Assembly (NCBI RefSeq): GCF_011039205.1
Contig: NZ_JAAKEL010000003.1
Coordinates: forward strand, 1 to 64,000
Reading direction: 5' to 3'
DNA: 64,000 nt
Source: Dysgonomonas sp. ZJ279
Lineage (GTDB): Bacteria; Bacteroidota; Bacteroidia; Bacteroidales; Dysgonomonadaceae
Under the pieces are notes generated by a model. The model had not been told where the DNA came from and did not search any database. It saw only the letters and a list, made by a program, of their open reading frames with translations. Position numbers and translations under genes: made by a program. Of the stretch, positions 25,344 to 35,318 are shown one piece after another (position 1 is the first letter of the stretch; every line of letters starts with the position of its first letter).

Positions 25344-28300
25344 ATGAGCAGCAGAGACGGTTTGAGTAGAGACGAGAGGATGAGAAGGATAACTTCGGTC
25401 AACCCTTTTGCTGTTATTGACAACAGCAAAGATTCTTTGTTGAACCAAACCTTAGAAATAGCCCGTTTTATCAGATACTACGATCCTCAAAATGTACATG
25501 CCGGCTATTTTGATGAATTGCTGAATGAAATAAAGATGCTGGCAGAATCGGATAGCAAGCCATACTTCGATGGTAGCATGGAACCGTCACAAGCTTTGCT
25601 TTATACTTTTCTCGAACAGCTTCATGGAACGACTGAGCTATTCAATGAAAGGTGGAGCAATCTTGCCCGATGGTATCTGAATGATTTTTTAGGCGTTTTG
25701 CCTTTATCTACAACGCCGGATAATGTATGGCTCTCCTTTCTTAAGGACAGTTCTACATCCGTGATTCTGAAAAAAGGTACGGGGTTTAGTTTCAAAAGCA
25801 ATGATAAGAACTTGTTTACTTATCGGCTAACAGAAGATTTGGAAGTACACGATATCGAACTTGTTAATGCCTATTCATTATTCTTCGAGAGGAATAAGAA
25901 TATTTTGCCTGCGGCACATCTCGGTTTCATAACCTCACTAAAGATTAAAGACTTGTTGAATGATAAGTCGTCGCGTGAAATGATGTTCGGAGATGATAAA
26001 AATCCCGTGTATGCTAAAGCGTTAGGCTTAATAATATCAAGCTCTTCATTATTGCTTAGAGAAGGTAAAAGGTATGTGACCATAACATTCAGTCCTGAGG
26101 ATGAGAAATGGTTAGAACAACAGGAAAAGATACTAAAGAATCTACAACCTAATCTCGGAGACTGGACAGAAGAAAAAATATTATTTGAGTTATTCAATAA
26201 TGTCTTTTATGTGACTATCAGCACCGCCGATCGTTGGTTAGAGATAGCAAATTATACAGTGAAGAAAGATGGCAAAAATATAGTATTTAAATTTATTCTG
26301 TCGGAAGATTTTCCTGCAACAAAAGGGTGTGAACAGGGCATTCATCACTTTCAATCAAAATATCCCGCGCTAAGGATATATCCAAATTTCGACGCATGGC
26401 TTTACCCTTATTCATGGCTCGAGAATTTTTTATTAGACAAGATTATAATAGATACTTCGGTAGAGGGTGCGAGCAATGTTTTGGTTTATAATGAACTAGG
26501 ACGTGTGGATAACTCCAAGCCTTTTATACCGTTTGGGGTGAATACCGAGCGGGGGGCATGGTTTGTTATAGGGAATTATGAAATGAGTCTGAAAGATGTA
26601 CAGGCTGTAGATTTACATATAAACTGGCTGCAACTGCCCGAAGATGAGAGAGGGTTGTATGGTTATTACAGAGCTTATGATGATGAGATTGACAATCGTT
26701 CTTTCAGATTGAAGGCTGATTATCTTGCCGATTATAAGTGGTATGAAATTCCGGCAACAAGACCATTTTATCTTTTTTCGAGTGTAAAAAGGGATGTGGT
26801 TGGTGATCCTTTACCCGATGTTAAGTTATCACTAGAGAATGTGTTGTCCGGGATCGACGTTCAACGAATGCCCATGTCTGTTTATGAAGAAGAAACATAT
26901 GATTATGATATAAAATCACGGTCGGGTTTTATTCGTTTCGTAATGGATGAGCCTTCAATTGGTTTTGGCGAAAAGCGTTACAGGCACTTGTTTACAGAGC
27001 AGATGATAAAAAACGCTCTTCGTAAAAAAAAGGAAGAAACGATAAATCCGCCACTAAATCCATTGATAGAAAAAATAAAACTGGATTATCGTTCTCGGGA
27101 TGTTATCGATCTCAAGAAGCATAATGCTACCAATAATACTGATGTTTTTCAGCTCTATCCTCTAGGATATATATCTGCATTATCGGATGGCAAGTACCGT
27201 TCTGTCCCTTTTGTTTATAATCTGGATACCGATGCGAGTGTATTGCTATCTTTCCGGAATGTAAAGGGAGGAGAGGTTGTCACCATCTTTCTTGACTTCT
27301 TGCCTGTCAGTAAAGAATGCACAAGGGAAAATATCCCTCAGATTGTATGGTATTGGGGTAACGGATATAATTGGTACGAAGTTTCTCCCAATACGATATT
27401 ATCAGACCAGACACAAAATATGTTTACTACCGGACATATAAAGATACGGATGCCGGTTGATGTGGATGACTTTTTGCTTGATAGTAATGACCTTTTGTGG
27501 CTAAGAGCGGGTGTAAGAAAATACGAAGAAAATATATCAGAGCTTAGAACGATTCATATTAATGTAGTCAAACTGGAGTTAGATACCAGTCTTGAGGATA
27601 AATCAGAAGTAAATGACTACGAGAATGAGGGATATGAATTGGTTCCCGAGGCAAAACTACCGGGAATAAAATCCTTTCAGCAAATCTCTCCCTTTTATAG
27701 TGGCAGAGATAAAGAGAATGAAACGGATATGCAGATCCGTATATCGGAATACGTTACCCATCGGGGAAAGGCCGTTACCGCAAGAGATTATGAGCGAATT
27801 GTATTACAGGCCTTTCCTGATATAGTGAAAGTCAAATGTCTACCCAACTTTGACTGCAAACATAACCGTAAAGGGGTGGTTACATTAGTTGTCATCCCAA
27901 AACTCGAAAAATCCGACAACAGAATATACAAGCCGTTAACTTCATCATATTTTATGCTCGAAATAGAAGAATATATATTAAATCATGTTTCCTCATATGT
28001 AAAAGATATTGATGTTGTAAACCCTGTCTATGAGGAACTGATGGTGAGATGCGACATCTCATTTTATGAAGATTACTCGTTGGCTATTTGTCAGACACGG
28101 CTGAATGAGATTTTAAACCTTATGATAGCACCGTGGCAGGCGAATAAGGAATTACCAGTGTTCGGATATTCTATCAATATGAAGAAAATGTATGACGATA
28201 TCAAAGTGCAGGACTTTGTGAAAGATATAAACAGATTGTCAATTTTAAGAATAGTAAACGAAAATGATTCTTATAGTTTATATGAATATGGTAAAGGTAA

Positions 28301-28433
28301 TGATATGGTTGTACCTCAGTTCCCTCATGTAATATTCATTCCTGCGGAGAATCATATAATAGGATCGGGCATGTTACCCGAGTTTGGCATAAACGATATG
28401 TCCATAGACAAAACATTTATAATCGGAGTATAA
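25344..28433 (+). CDS. eCIS baseplate J-like wedge protein (Afp11/Pvc11-like)
   Basis: 1,029 residues. The start (RITSVNPFAVIDNSKDSLLN, RYYDPQNVHAGYFDELL) precedes a long middle beta-rich region. The C-terminal third carries the baseplate-J core: FQQISPFYSGRDKENETDMQ, IRISEYVTHRGKAVTARDYE and RIVLQAFPDIVKVKCLPNF, followed by VVTLVVIPKL. The last domain (VNPVYEELMVRCDISFYEDY) is typical of gp6/gp47 proteins. It is the main scaffold of the wedge. The length is in the range of Bacteroidota eCIS J proteins. Neighbours are separated by 6-8 bp. Confidence 0.92.
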   Translation: MSSRDGLSRDERMRRITSVNPFAVIDNSKDSLLNQTLEIARFIRYYDPQNVHAGYFDELLNEIKMLAESDSKPYFDGSMEPSQALLYTFLEQLHGTTELFNERWSNLARWYLNDFLGVLPLSTTPDNVWLSFLKDSSTSVILKKGTGFSFKSNDKNLFTYRLTEDLEVHDIELVNAYSLFFERNKNILPAAHLGFITSLKIKDLLNDKSSREMMFGDDKNPVYAKALGLIISSSSLLLREGKRYVTITFSPEDEKWLEQQEKILKNLQPNLGDWTEEKILFELFNNVFYVTISTADRWLEIANYTVKKDGKNIVFKFILSEDFPATKGCEQGIHHFQSKYPALRIYPNFDAWLYPYSWLENFLLDKIIIDTSVEGASNVLVYNELGRVDNSKPFIPFGVNTERGAWFVIGNYEMSLKDVQAVDLHINWLQLPEDERGLYGYYRAYDDEIDNRSFRLKADYLADYKWYEIPATRPFYLFSSVKRDVVGDPLPDVKLSLENVLSGIDVQRMPMSVYEEETYDYDIKSRSGFIRFVMDEPSIGFGEKRYRHLFTEQMIKNALRKKKEETINPPLNPLIEKIKLDYRSRDVIDLKKHNATNNTDVFQLYPLGYISALSDGKYRSVPFVYNLDTDASVLLSFRNVKGGEVVTIFLDFLPVSKECTRENIPQIVWYWGNGYNWYEVSPNTILSDQTQNMFTTGHIKIRMPVDVDDFLLDSNDLLWLRAGVRKYEENISELRTIHINVVKLELDTSLEDKSEVNDYENEGYELVPEAKLPGIKSFQQISPFYSGRDKENETDMQIRISEYVTHRGKAVTARDYERIVLQAFPDIVKVKCLPNFDCKHNRKGVVTLVVIPKLEKSDNRIYKPLTSSYFMLEIEEYILNHVSSYVKDIDVVNPVYEELMVRCDISFYEDYSLAICQTRLNEILNLMIAPWQANKELPVFGYSINMKKMYDDIKVQDFVKDINRLSILRIVNENDSYSLYEYGKGNDMVVPQFPHVIFIPAENHIIGSGMLPEFGINDMSIDKTFIIGV

Positions 28434-28441
28434 AACAATAT

Positions 28442-29164
28442 ATGGCCAGAAGAAACAGACAGACTCTCAAGAAGAGTTTCAGTAACGGACAAAAACCTAC
28501 AGAAAAGGATTTTGAAAATCTGATAGACTCTACCCTGAATATTCTTGATGACGGATTTTCCAAAAGTCCGGAGTCAGGGATCGAGCTGGCTCCTTTAGTC
28601 GGGGAGAAGAGGGTTATCATGTCTGTATTCCGCGAGTCAGGCGATCCTAAGCCTGAGTGGGAATTTTCTGTTGGGATATCGGGTGAGTTGAAAATATGTC
28701 GTTATGGAGAAGATTCATCTGTACCTCTTATCATACTCAATACAAACGGGAGTGTAGAGATCGGTCATAAGGAAGATATACACCTGAATGGAATGATTAA
28801 TATTCCCGGACGGAAGGGTACTTTTGCTCAGGGACATGTTCCTGCTGATGGCAAGTGGCACGACATCACAGAAGATATAGAAGGCGTATGTGCTTTGGAA
28901 GTCGTTGCTGCCAGTGGGAGGAGGCATACCGGTAAGCATGCCATACTTGTGGCAATGGCGACCCATTGTTTTGGAAATAAGCCGAAAATTAAAAAGATCA
29001 GATCTCATTATGGCATATTCGGTAATAAACTTAATCTGAGATGGGTGAGGAACGAACTGAAAAGTAAATTACAGGTGAAAAGTATATTCTATTATGGGGA
29101 CGACATTCAGATTTATTATCAGATAAGTAATCTTTGGGATAATCCTTTAATGGAAAACATATAA
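28442..29164 (+). CDS. Probable eCIS tail-fibre/adhesin-like protein
   Basis: 240 residues. The N-terminal SFSNGQKPTEKDFENLIDST resembles the start of Bacteroidota fibre-like proteins that attach to a baseplate. The middle ILNTNGSVEIGHKEDIHLNG resembles fibre shaft repeats. The C-terminal part (about 125-235: VPADGKWHDITEDIEGVCAL, EVVAASGRRHTGKHAILVAM, LRWVRNELKSKL) is a conserved beta-sandwich-like module I have no Pfam name for. It sits between the two large baseplate genes. It may bind the target cell; this is inferred from position and pattern only. Confidence 0.55.
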   Translation: MARRNRQTLKKSFSNGQKPTEKDFENLIDSTLNILDDGFSKSPESGIELAPLVGEKRVIMSVFRESGDPKPEWEFSVGISGELKICRYGEDSSVPLIILNTNGSVEIGHKEDIHLNGMINIPGRKGTFAQGHVPADGKWHDITEDIEGVCALEVVAASGRRHTGKHAILVAMATHCFGNKPKIKKIRSHYGIFGNKLNLRWVRNELKSKLQVKSIFYYGDDIQIYYQISNLWDNPLMENI

Positions 29165-29167
29165 GTG

Positions 29168-31003
29168 ATGTTTATAGAAAGACGGGATAAGAATACTAAT
29201 TATTACAAGGTGTTGCAAAGTCGGACATTGGATTTGCTTCAGCACCTGAGTGGTAATGTCTGGACTGATTTCAATGTCCATGATCCCGGTGTTACTATTG
29301 CCGACATATTCAATTATGGATTGTATGAGTTGCATTATATGTTTCAATTCCCTTTCGAAACTTATCTGAGTATAGAAGAGAGGAAAGAATTGGCATATCA
29401 CAGAAAAGGATTTTTTTCCTCCGGATATATTTTTAGCCATAGTATTGTAACAGTTTCAGATTATGAAAGGCTCATAACCGATAGTATAACAGAAGTAGAA
29501 GCATGTAGAATTTCTCTGAATGATGATATGTTTTACCATATAGAGGTACAATTGACAGTAGATGCCGATAAGGAGCAAGTCAGTAATAGTATAGAGAGGT
29601 TATACCATAGCAACAGAAATTTATGTGAAAATTTGGGTGAAATATTAATTGTTAGCCATATTGGAAGCCCCGAAGCTGATAAATTTGAGAATCATCCTCA
29701 AACGTTAGGACTAAGACGACCAGACTCTCATCATCCGAAAATGCCCCAAAACTATTATTCTATTCAGAATCATTTTCCTGAATGTTATGGTATCAGTGAG
29801 AGGGGTTTTCCCAGTGGAGTAACAGAGGAGTATAAGGCAAAGGTGTCACAGCTGAAAGCTTACCTGTTGATATTCGATTATCTGTTAGCCGATACAGAAA
29901 ATCAGGCGAAGAATATCGGTGTATTACTCGATTTGTCAAAGAAAATTCCCGATAAAGAGACTTTGTCAATCAATATAAGGAATGTAGAAGAGCTTGTGGA
30001 TAAGAAACGTATGGAAGCGAGTAATATACATTCCGATGTATTCTGGCATATTCAGAAATCACGTTTTCTGGATGCTCTTGATTCGATCTACGGAGAAGAT
30101 ACAAGGAAGATTTACAACGACATGGATTTGCCATGTCAAAATGAGAAACGTGCCGATATTATATCTGCTTTTCCCGAACTGAACAAGAACCGCTTCCGGT
30201 CATTCAATATATTTGATGGGTCTGATAAGATTACTGGTATAAGACAGACCATTGCGGCAATGTTAGGATATGATGCAAAGGAGGAAATCCCCTTATCCAA
30301 CTTCTTTGCACATTATCGCCTAAGGTTGCTTGAAGACAGCATATTCTTTACAAAGTATAAATACAAACTAAGTGTAGATATTGTTGAAGAAACTTCTGTA
30401 GACGAAATAGAAAAGGTTCAGGAACGAGATATGCTATACAAAGAAGAGGACTATAAAGAACTGTCTATGCGGATAAGTATCTTGTGGCATAATCTTCTTT
30501 ATGAAGCATTTCTGGTATATGGCTCCAATATAGATAATTACAGATTAGTACATCAGCGAGAAAAAGGCTATCTGTTGATTTTTAAGGTTCCAAAAAAGAA
30601 TGACTGGTTTGTTATCAGCCCCTTTTATGAAAAAGAGGCCCTTATAAAAACAGCAAATCTTTTTTGTCAGTTTATAAGACATTTGAATGTAAAAAGCCAA
30701 ACTTTCTACCTGATTGAACATATTCTGTTAAATGATGACATAAAGGGAACTCCTGATTATAACAAGTTGACTATTGTGATCCCTCGTTGGGCGAAAGCCA
30801 TTTACAGTAAGGCGAAGTACGAAGAACTGTTGAGAAACCGTCTTCCTGCACATATTCAGGTTGAGTTCGGGTGGTTTGCAGTCGGTAAGATGTACAGGTT
30901 CGAAGAAGTGTATTATAAATGGCGAAAAGCTATATCCGATAAAAACCAATCGGATATAGTGAGGTTTTCCAAAGTTATAAAGAGTATTCTCGATAAAAAG
31001 TAA
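29168..31003 (+). CDS. eCIS Afp12/Pvc12-like baseplate protein
   Basis: 611 residues from ATG 29168 (a GTG at 29165 is also possible). LSGNVWTDFNVHDPGVTIAD followed by FNYGLYELHY matches the DPGxT-x-x-D-x-x-x-Y-A-ITDL-type motif of Afp12/gp7-like wedge proteins. The rest is helical with HLNVKSQTFYLIEHILL and NRLPAHIQVEFGWFAVG near the C-terminus (R-LPAHI is common in these proteins). It completes the wedge together with the J and gp25 proteins and precedes the tape measure by 4 bp. Confidence 0.8.
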   Translation: MFIERRDKNTNYYKVLQSRTLDLLQHLSGNVWTDFNVHDPGVTIADIFNYGLYELHYMFQFPFETYLSIEERKELAYHRKGFFSSGYIFSHSIVTVSDYERLITDSITEVEACRISLNDDMFYHIEVQLTVDADKEQVSNSIERLYHSNRNLCENLGEILIVSHIGSPEADKFENHPQTLGLRRPDSHHPKMPQNYYSIQNHFPECYGISERGFPSGVTEEYKAKVSQLKAYLLIFDYLLADTENQAKNIGVLLDLSKKIPDKETLSINIRNVEELVDKKRMEASNIHSDVFWHIQKSRFLDALDSIYGEDTRKIYNDMDLPCQNEKRADIISAFPELNKNRFRSFNIFDGSDKITGIRQTIAAMLGYDAKEEIPLSNFFAHYRLRLLEDSIFFTKYKYKLSVDIVEETSVDEIEKVQERDMLYKEEDYKELSMRISILWHNLLYEAFLVYGSNIDNYRLVHQREKGYLLIFKVPKKNDWFVISPFYEKEALIKTANLFCQFIRHLNVKSQTFYLIEHILLNDDIKGTPDYNKLTIVIPRWAKAIYSKAKYEELLRNRLPAHIQVEFGWFAVGKMYRFEEVYYKWRKAISDKNQSDIVRFSKVIKSILDKK

Positions 31004-31006
31004 AAT

Positions 31007-33856
31007 ATGAATACCATTGGTACAATAGCATTTGATTTCAGAATGGAGAATGAAGAATTCGCCCGTTCCCTATATGCCAGATGGGATAGTTTTTTTGCTA
31101 TCAATTTTGAGCAGATTGCCGATAGGTTGCTAATGAAATATGATATGGATGCTACCATAGTTCATATAAATAAACTTGATATAGACTTAGGATGTATAGC
31201 GGAAGATGAATTTGAAGAATACTTTCCCCGCATATTGGAAGAAAGGTTAGAGGAAACTTTGATTCAAATGCTGCATGATCCACACCATACGAAAATTTCA
31301 TCTCTGGCGGAAAAGGATTATCTGTTCGAAATATTGTGTAAGTTTCTGCTTCATGGTTCATTACCGTGGAATGTGGAAAATGAATACAGAGATATAAATC
31401 ATCTGTTTCTGACCGTATTGCAAAATGAGAGTAAGCGACTGAAAGCCTTTTTGCAGACATATGGACATTATACGAGCTTGCAGGAGCGTTTGGTTTACCA
31501 ATTGAATGATCCCGGGCTGGAACACGGAGTGAGGTTGTTGGCTCCAGGTGATAGTGTATTTATATGTTCCTATATAAATCTGCTCAAAATCAAATATCGG
31601 ACATTGGATAATTCTGTCTTGCGTGAATCCGACCACAGAAATGCGACATGGTTAGTTGTTTATGCTTATCTACTTACAAACCGCAGCTCCTATTTCAATA
31701 AGAAAAGTTTTATAGTTGCCACAATAGAGCAATTAGCTGCTCGCTTTATCCTGTCGTATGATTATCTTCTTACAGTCGTCGTATCTGAATTGGATATGTG
31801 GGCGACAAAGCAATCTATGCCTTCGGGATTGTTTCTGATTTTAGATCAGTTGAGGAAAGAACTTTCAGAAAAGAATTTGGAAAAGTCGCTGATGGATGCC
31901 GGCAAACTATATCGGTTGTTATCACTGGAGTTAAGCAATAATAAGAATATCTTGACAGAAGATACCCTGAATATGTTGTTGACGACATTAGCCAATCCGG
32001 AGACCTGCCGTCGGTTTTTGCAACAGATGAGAGAAGATCAGATTCTCGGTTTAGTTCCGGTAGTCATACCTGATAACAGTCGATTTGTTATAGAGTATGC
32101 GCAATCCTTAGACAGACAACATGAACATGGGGCACTGCAAGGGAGAGCCGGAAGTGAATTTCGTTTGTTGAAATGGCAGATAATCTTCCCTGTATTATTT
32201 GAGAACAGGGGAGTTTCGTTTAACCAAAAGTATTTTGTGCGGGGGGTATTAACCCGTGTTGCAGCTCATTACAATATTGAAGTATCAGATATATTAAAAT
32301 ATATATGTTCACATCTTAGCGAATTGGTTTTCAGTACTAACCTCAACACGATTTTTCAAAACCTATTGGCTGAACATCTCATTGGAGAAAATAATAATGA
32401 AGTATCTTCTTCTATGGATTCGGTTGTTCGGTCGATAAATGATATTATAAGAAACAGAGTATTAACCAGTGTTATGGCTGTGGCAAATCTGATGTCTCAA
32501 TTATCAGACTCTAGTAACCGTCGGAAAGTTGTAGAAATATTGTCAGAAGAAGAGCACCATTATCTAGTCTCTCTGATCATTCCTTCCGAAAGTCATTTTA
32601 TTATACTATATACAATAATATTGGACAGACAGCGGAATAATAATGTGTTGGAAGGTAAGGCGGGTAGCGGATTCAGTAAAATAAAATGGAAATTTATTTA
32701 TGATGTGCTGATTGCCTCCCGTAATCAGGTTTTTAACAAAAAGTACTTTGTTGACAGGACATTGAATAAGATTGCGGCACATTATAATGTCACTATACGA
32801 GATCTGCTAGATTATTTCTATAAGGAGAAAGTGTTGGAAAATATTTCTCTCCCTTTCGATTTAGTCAGGGTTTTTAAAGAGTTGGCGATTGATTATAAGT
32901 TAAATGGTTCAGACAATAGAAAAAAGGAGATAAAAGAGAAAGAGAAGAGGAATGCTGAATTTCTGGAAGGCAGAAAGATACTAGAATTATATTTTGGTAG
33001 CGACATTTCATATAAAGAAGAGTTGAATGAATTGGCTAAGCAATATGATTTTGTCTTATTCATTCGCAGAGCTTTGCATAGTATTCAAATCTTGCAGCAT
33101 TATCTGGAATCGGAATTAAATATTTCTGTTGATAGGAGAGACATAATCAGCTATCTAACCGATATATCTAAAAAAAAGGCATCATTGAGTTTAAAAGATA
33201 TTGTTGCTTATGTTATCAATATTATAATCTGCAAATTGGCTAACAGCCAGCAAGTCTTGCTTATACAAAAAATAGAAAGTTTGGCGAAATCAGATGATTT
33301 ATTAGCCGGACAATCCGAACTCATTAATTATAAAAATGACATTATGGAAAAGAATGATTTAATCGACGTTAATAATGCGGGTATAGTTATACTGTATCCA
33401 TACTTGCCCCGTCTTTTTTCAATGCTGTCGCTTACAGAGCAGGGTAATTTTAAAGATAAAAATACCCGTATAAAGGCCATATTCCTCCTGCACTATGCTG
33501 TTTGGGAAAGAGAAGAGGCCAGTGAACTAGAACTCGCAATGAATAAGTTATTTGTGGGAATGGAAATCAGTGACCCAGTACCTCAGAAGGTTGAACTGAC
33601 CGCTCAGGAAAAAGAAACTGTGACATCGATGCTGAACGGAGTATTACAAAATTGGCGGAAACTGCAACATTCATCTATCATGGCATTACGCGAAACCTTT
33701 TTAAGGAGAAATGGACGACTGGAAGAAAAAGATGATGTGTTCCATCTTACCGTGGAGGAAAAAGCATACGATATACTTATGGACAGTATACCGTGGAATT
33801 TCAGAATGGTTAAAATGCCTTGGATGAAGAAGCCTGTTATAGTAAAATGGAGATAG
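31007..33856 (+). CDS. Contractile injection system tape measure protein (CIS_TMP)
   Basis: 949 residues. The N-terminal VHINKLDIDLGCIAEDEFEE is the CIS tape-measure signature (I-x-x-L-x-IDLG). Three internal repeats can be aligned by eye at about 178-256, 350-432 and 521-604. Examples are IPDNSRFVIEYAQSLDRQ with FNQKYFVRGVLTRVAAHYNI, and IPSESHFIILYTIILDRQ with FNKKYFVDRTLNKIAAHYNV; the first copy is more divergent (FNKKSFIVATIEQLAARFIL). Period is about 171-172 residues. The C-terminal VNNAGIVILYPYLPRLFSML is conserved in the family. It should set tube length and sit inside the lumen. Confidence 0.88.
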   Translation: MNTIGTIAFDFRMENEEFARSLYARWDSFFAINFEQIADRLLMKYDMDATIVHINKLDIDLGCIAEDEFEEYFPRILEERLEETLIQMLHDPHHTKISSLAEKDYLFEILCKFLLHGSLPWNVENEYRDINHLFLTVLQNESKRLKAFLQTYGHYTSLQERLVYQLNDPGLEHGVRLLAPGDSVFICSYINLLKIKYRTLDNSVLRESDHRNATWLVVYAYLLTNRSSYFNKKSFIVATIEQLAARFILSYDYLLTVVVSELDMWATKQSMPSGLFLILDQLRKELSEKNLEKSLMDAGKLYRLLSLELSNNKNILTEDTLNMLLTTLANPETCRRFLQQMREDQILGLVPVVIPDNSRFVIEYAQSLDRQHEHGALQGRAGSEFRLLKWQIIFPVLFENRGVSFNQKYFVRGVLTRVAAHYNIEVSDILKYICSHLSELVFSTNLNTIFQNLLAEHLIGENNNEVSSSMDSVVRSINDIIRNRVLTSVMAVANLMSQLSDSSNRRKVVEILSEEEHHYLVSLIIPSESHFIILYTIILDRQRNNNVLEGKAGSGFSKIKWKFIYDVLIASRNQVFNKKYFVDRTLNKIAAHYNVTIRDLLDYFYKEKVLENISLPFDLVRVFKELAIDYKLNGSDNRKKEIKEKEKRNAEFLEGRKILELYFGSDISYKEELNELAKQYDFVLFIRRALHSIQILQHYLESELNISVDRRDIISYLTDISKKKASLSLKDIVAYVINIIICKLANSQQVLLIQKIESLAKSDDLLAGQSELINYKNDIMEKNDLIDVNNAGIVILYPYLPRLFSMLSLTEQGNFKDKNTRIKAIFLLHYAVWEREEASELELAMNKLFVGMEISDPVPQKVELTAQEKETVTSMLNGVLQNWRKLQHSSIMALRETFLRRNGRLEEKDDVFHLTVEEKAYDILMDSIPWNFRMVKMPWMKKPVIVKWR

Positions 33857-33897
33857 GTAATGAATGGGGAAAACGATAATATTAAAATCCGATTGAC

Positions 33898-35193
33898 ATG
33901 AAAACATATTCCAGACAACCAGAAACAAAATCCGATATTGCACAGCCGAAAGCCTCACAACAGGCTTCGGCACATGACGTCTTGCAAGCCTATAAAGGTA
34001 AGATCGTGCAACGGCAGGAGATAGATGAAGATGAACTTCTGCAAGGAAAGTTCGGTGATGCCATACAACGAGAAGAGTTTGGCGAAGACGAACTGCTGCA
34101 AGGTAAATTCGATACTGCTCAACGTGAAGGAATAGACGAAGACGAGTTGTTGCAGGGAAAGTTTGATGCCTCCTCTACCGTACAGAAGGAGGAGGCTACT
34201 CAATCCTCAACTGAAAACAGGACAGGTATGCCCGACAATTTGAAGTCAGGTATCGAATCCCTTTCGGGCTTCAGTATGGATGATGTGCGAGTACATTACA
34301 ATTCCTCAAAGCCTGCGCAATTGCAAGCTCTCGCCTATGCACAGGGTACGGACATTCACGTAGCACCCGGACAGGAACAACACTTGCCCCATGAGGCATG
34401 GCATGTAGTGCAGCAAAAGCAAGGACGTGTAGAGCCTACTATGCAATTGCAAGGGGTGAATGTGAATGATAATGAGGGACTGGAGAAGGAGGCAGATGTG
34501 ATGGGGGGAAAGGCTGGAGAAAGGAGTGTAGTAGATTCCCAGAGTCATGTATTAAAGAAAGTAACCTCTCATATTGTACAATGTATATCAGAAGAAGAGA
34601 TAAGAGGGCGTGCATATTATTTGTGGGAAAAAAGGAAAAGAATTAATCCAGATTATAATAATCCTCAAAAAGATTATTATGATGCTAAATATGAACTAGA
34701 AACAAAAGATAAATTTAAAGAACTAGTAGACGGAAAAGATTATTTAAAAGCTATCGAGTTATTAAACAACACATATTTTAATGGAGACAAAGATTATAAA
34801 TTGGAGGTAGAAAATCATATCAAACGAAGTAGGCATGCTGCAACTAGTGGAAAAGGTAATAACGTAAAGATTAAATTTAATATTCCCTATATAGAGCAAA
34901 TGGCTGATGGTTCACATGAGAAGTTTACTAAAATTATAGGGACTCTTAGGCATGAGCGAGAACATTTTAAACAAAGACAAGATGAAGATTATACTACAAA
35001 TACGACAAAAGAAGAAAGAGAATTTTTAGCTTATTCCGAGGAGTTATTATTTTCTACTGAATTGCCGGAATTGCATGGAGAGTTACGAAAGAAAACATAT
35101 AAGAAAGCGAAAAATCAATATGAAAAATTAACTCCAGATTTACAAGCAAAATATACTCTTCGAAAAAATGAAATAGATAGCCTACCTCATTAA
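33898..35193 (+). CDS. DUF4157 (eCIS core) cargo protein with C-terminal zincin-like domain
   Basis: 431 residues. Residues 1-100 carry three copies of DELLQGKF (45-52, 64-71, 82-89) in a Gln/Glu/Asp-rich linker. Residues 110-205 are the DUF4157 domain: MPDNLKSGIESLSGFSMDDV, RVHYNSSKPAQLQALAYAQG, and LPHEAWHVVQQKQG with HExxH at 165-169. DUF4157 marks proteins associated with or loaded by eCIS. The last ~200 residues are Lys/Glu-rich and AT-rich in coding sequence, unlike the first half, and contain a second HExxH (TLRHEREHFKQRQD, His352-His356) followed by EEREFLAYSEE. This suggests a metallopeptidase-like toxin domain, by inference. No signal peptide. Placed between tape measure and ATPase, a usual cargo slot. 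Confidence 0.8.
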   Translation: MKTYSRQPETKSDIAQPKASQQASAHDVLQAYKGKIVQRQEIDEDELLQGKFGDAIQREEFGEDELLQGKFDTAQREGIDEDELLQGKFDASSTVQKEEATQSSTENRTGMPDNLKSGIESLSGFSMDDVRVHYNSSKPAQLQALAYAQGTDIHVAPGQEQHLPHEAWHVVQQKQGRVEPTMQLQGVNVNDNEGLEKEADVMGGKAGERSVVDSQSHVLKKVTSHIVQCISEEEIRGRAYYLWEKRKRINPDYNNPQKDYYDAKYELETKDKFKELVDGKDYLKAIELLNNTYFNGDKDYKLEVENHIKRSRHAATSGKGNNVKIKFNIPYIEQMADGSHEKFTKIIGTLRHEREHFKQRQDEDYTTNTTKEEREFLAYSEELLFSTELPELHGELRKKTYKKAKNQYEKLTPDLQAKYTLRKNEIDSLPH

Positions 35194-35318
35194 TTATAGT
35201 ACAACTTTTTTAATGTAAGTTTTAGTTTGTCAGTAATTTATAAAGAAAAGTATAATGGGCGTAAATTACAGATCTACATAAGAATTAGCGATAATAACAA
35301 AAACAAATATGTAAGAAA

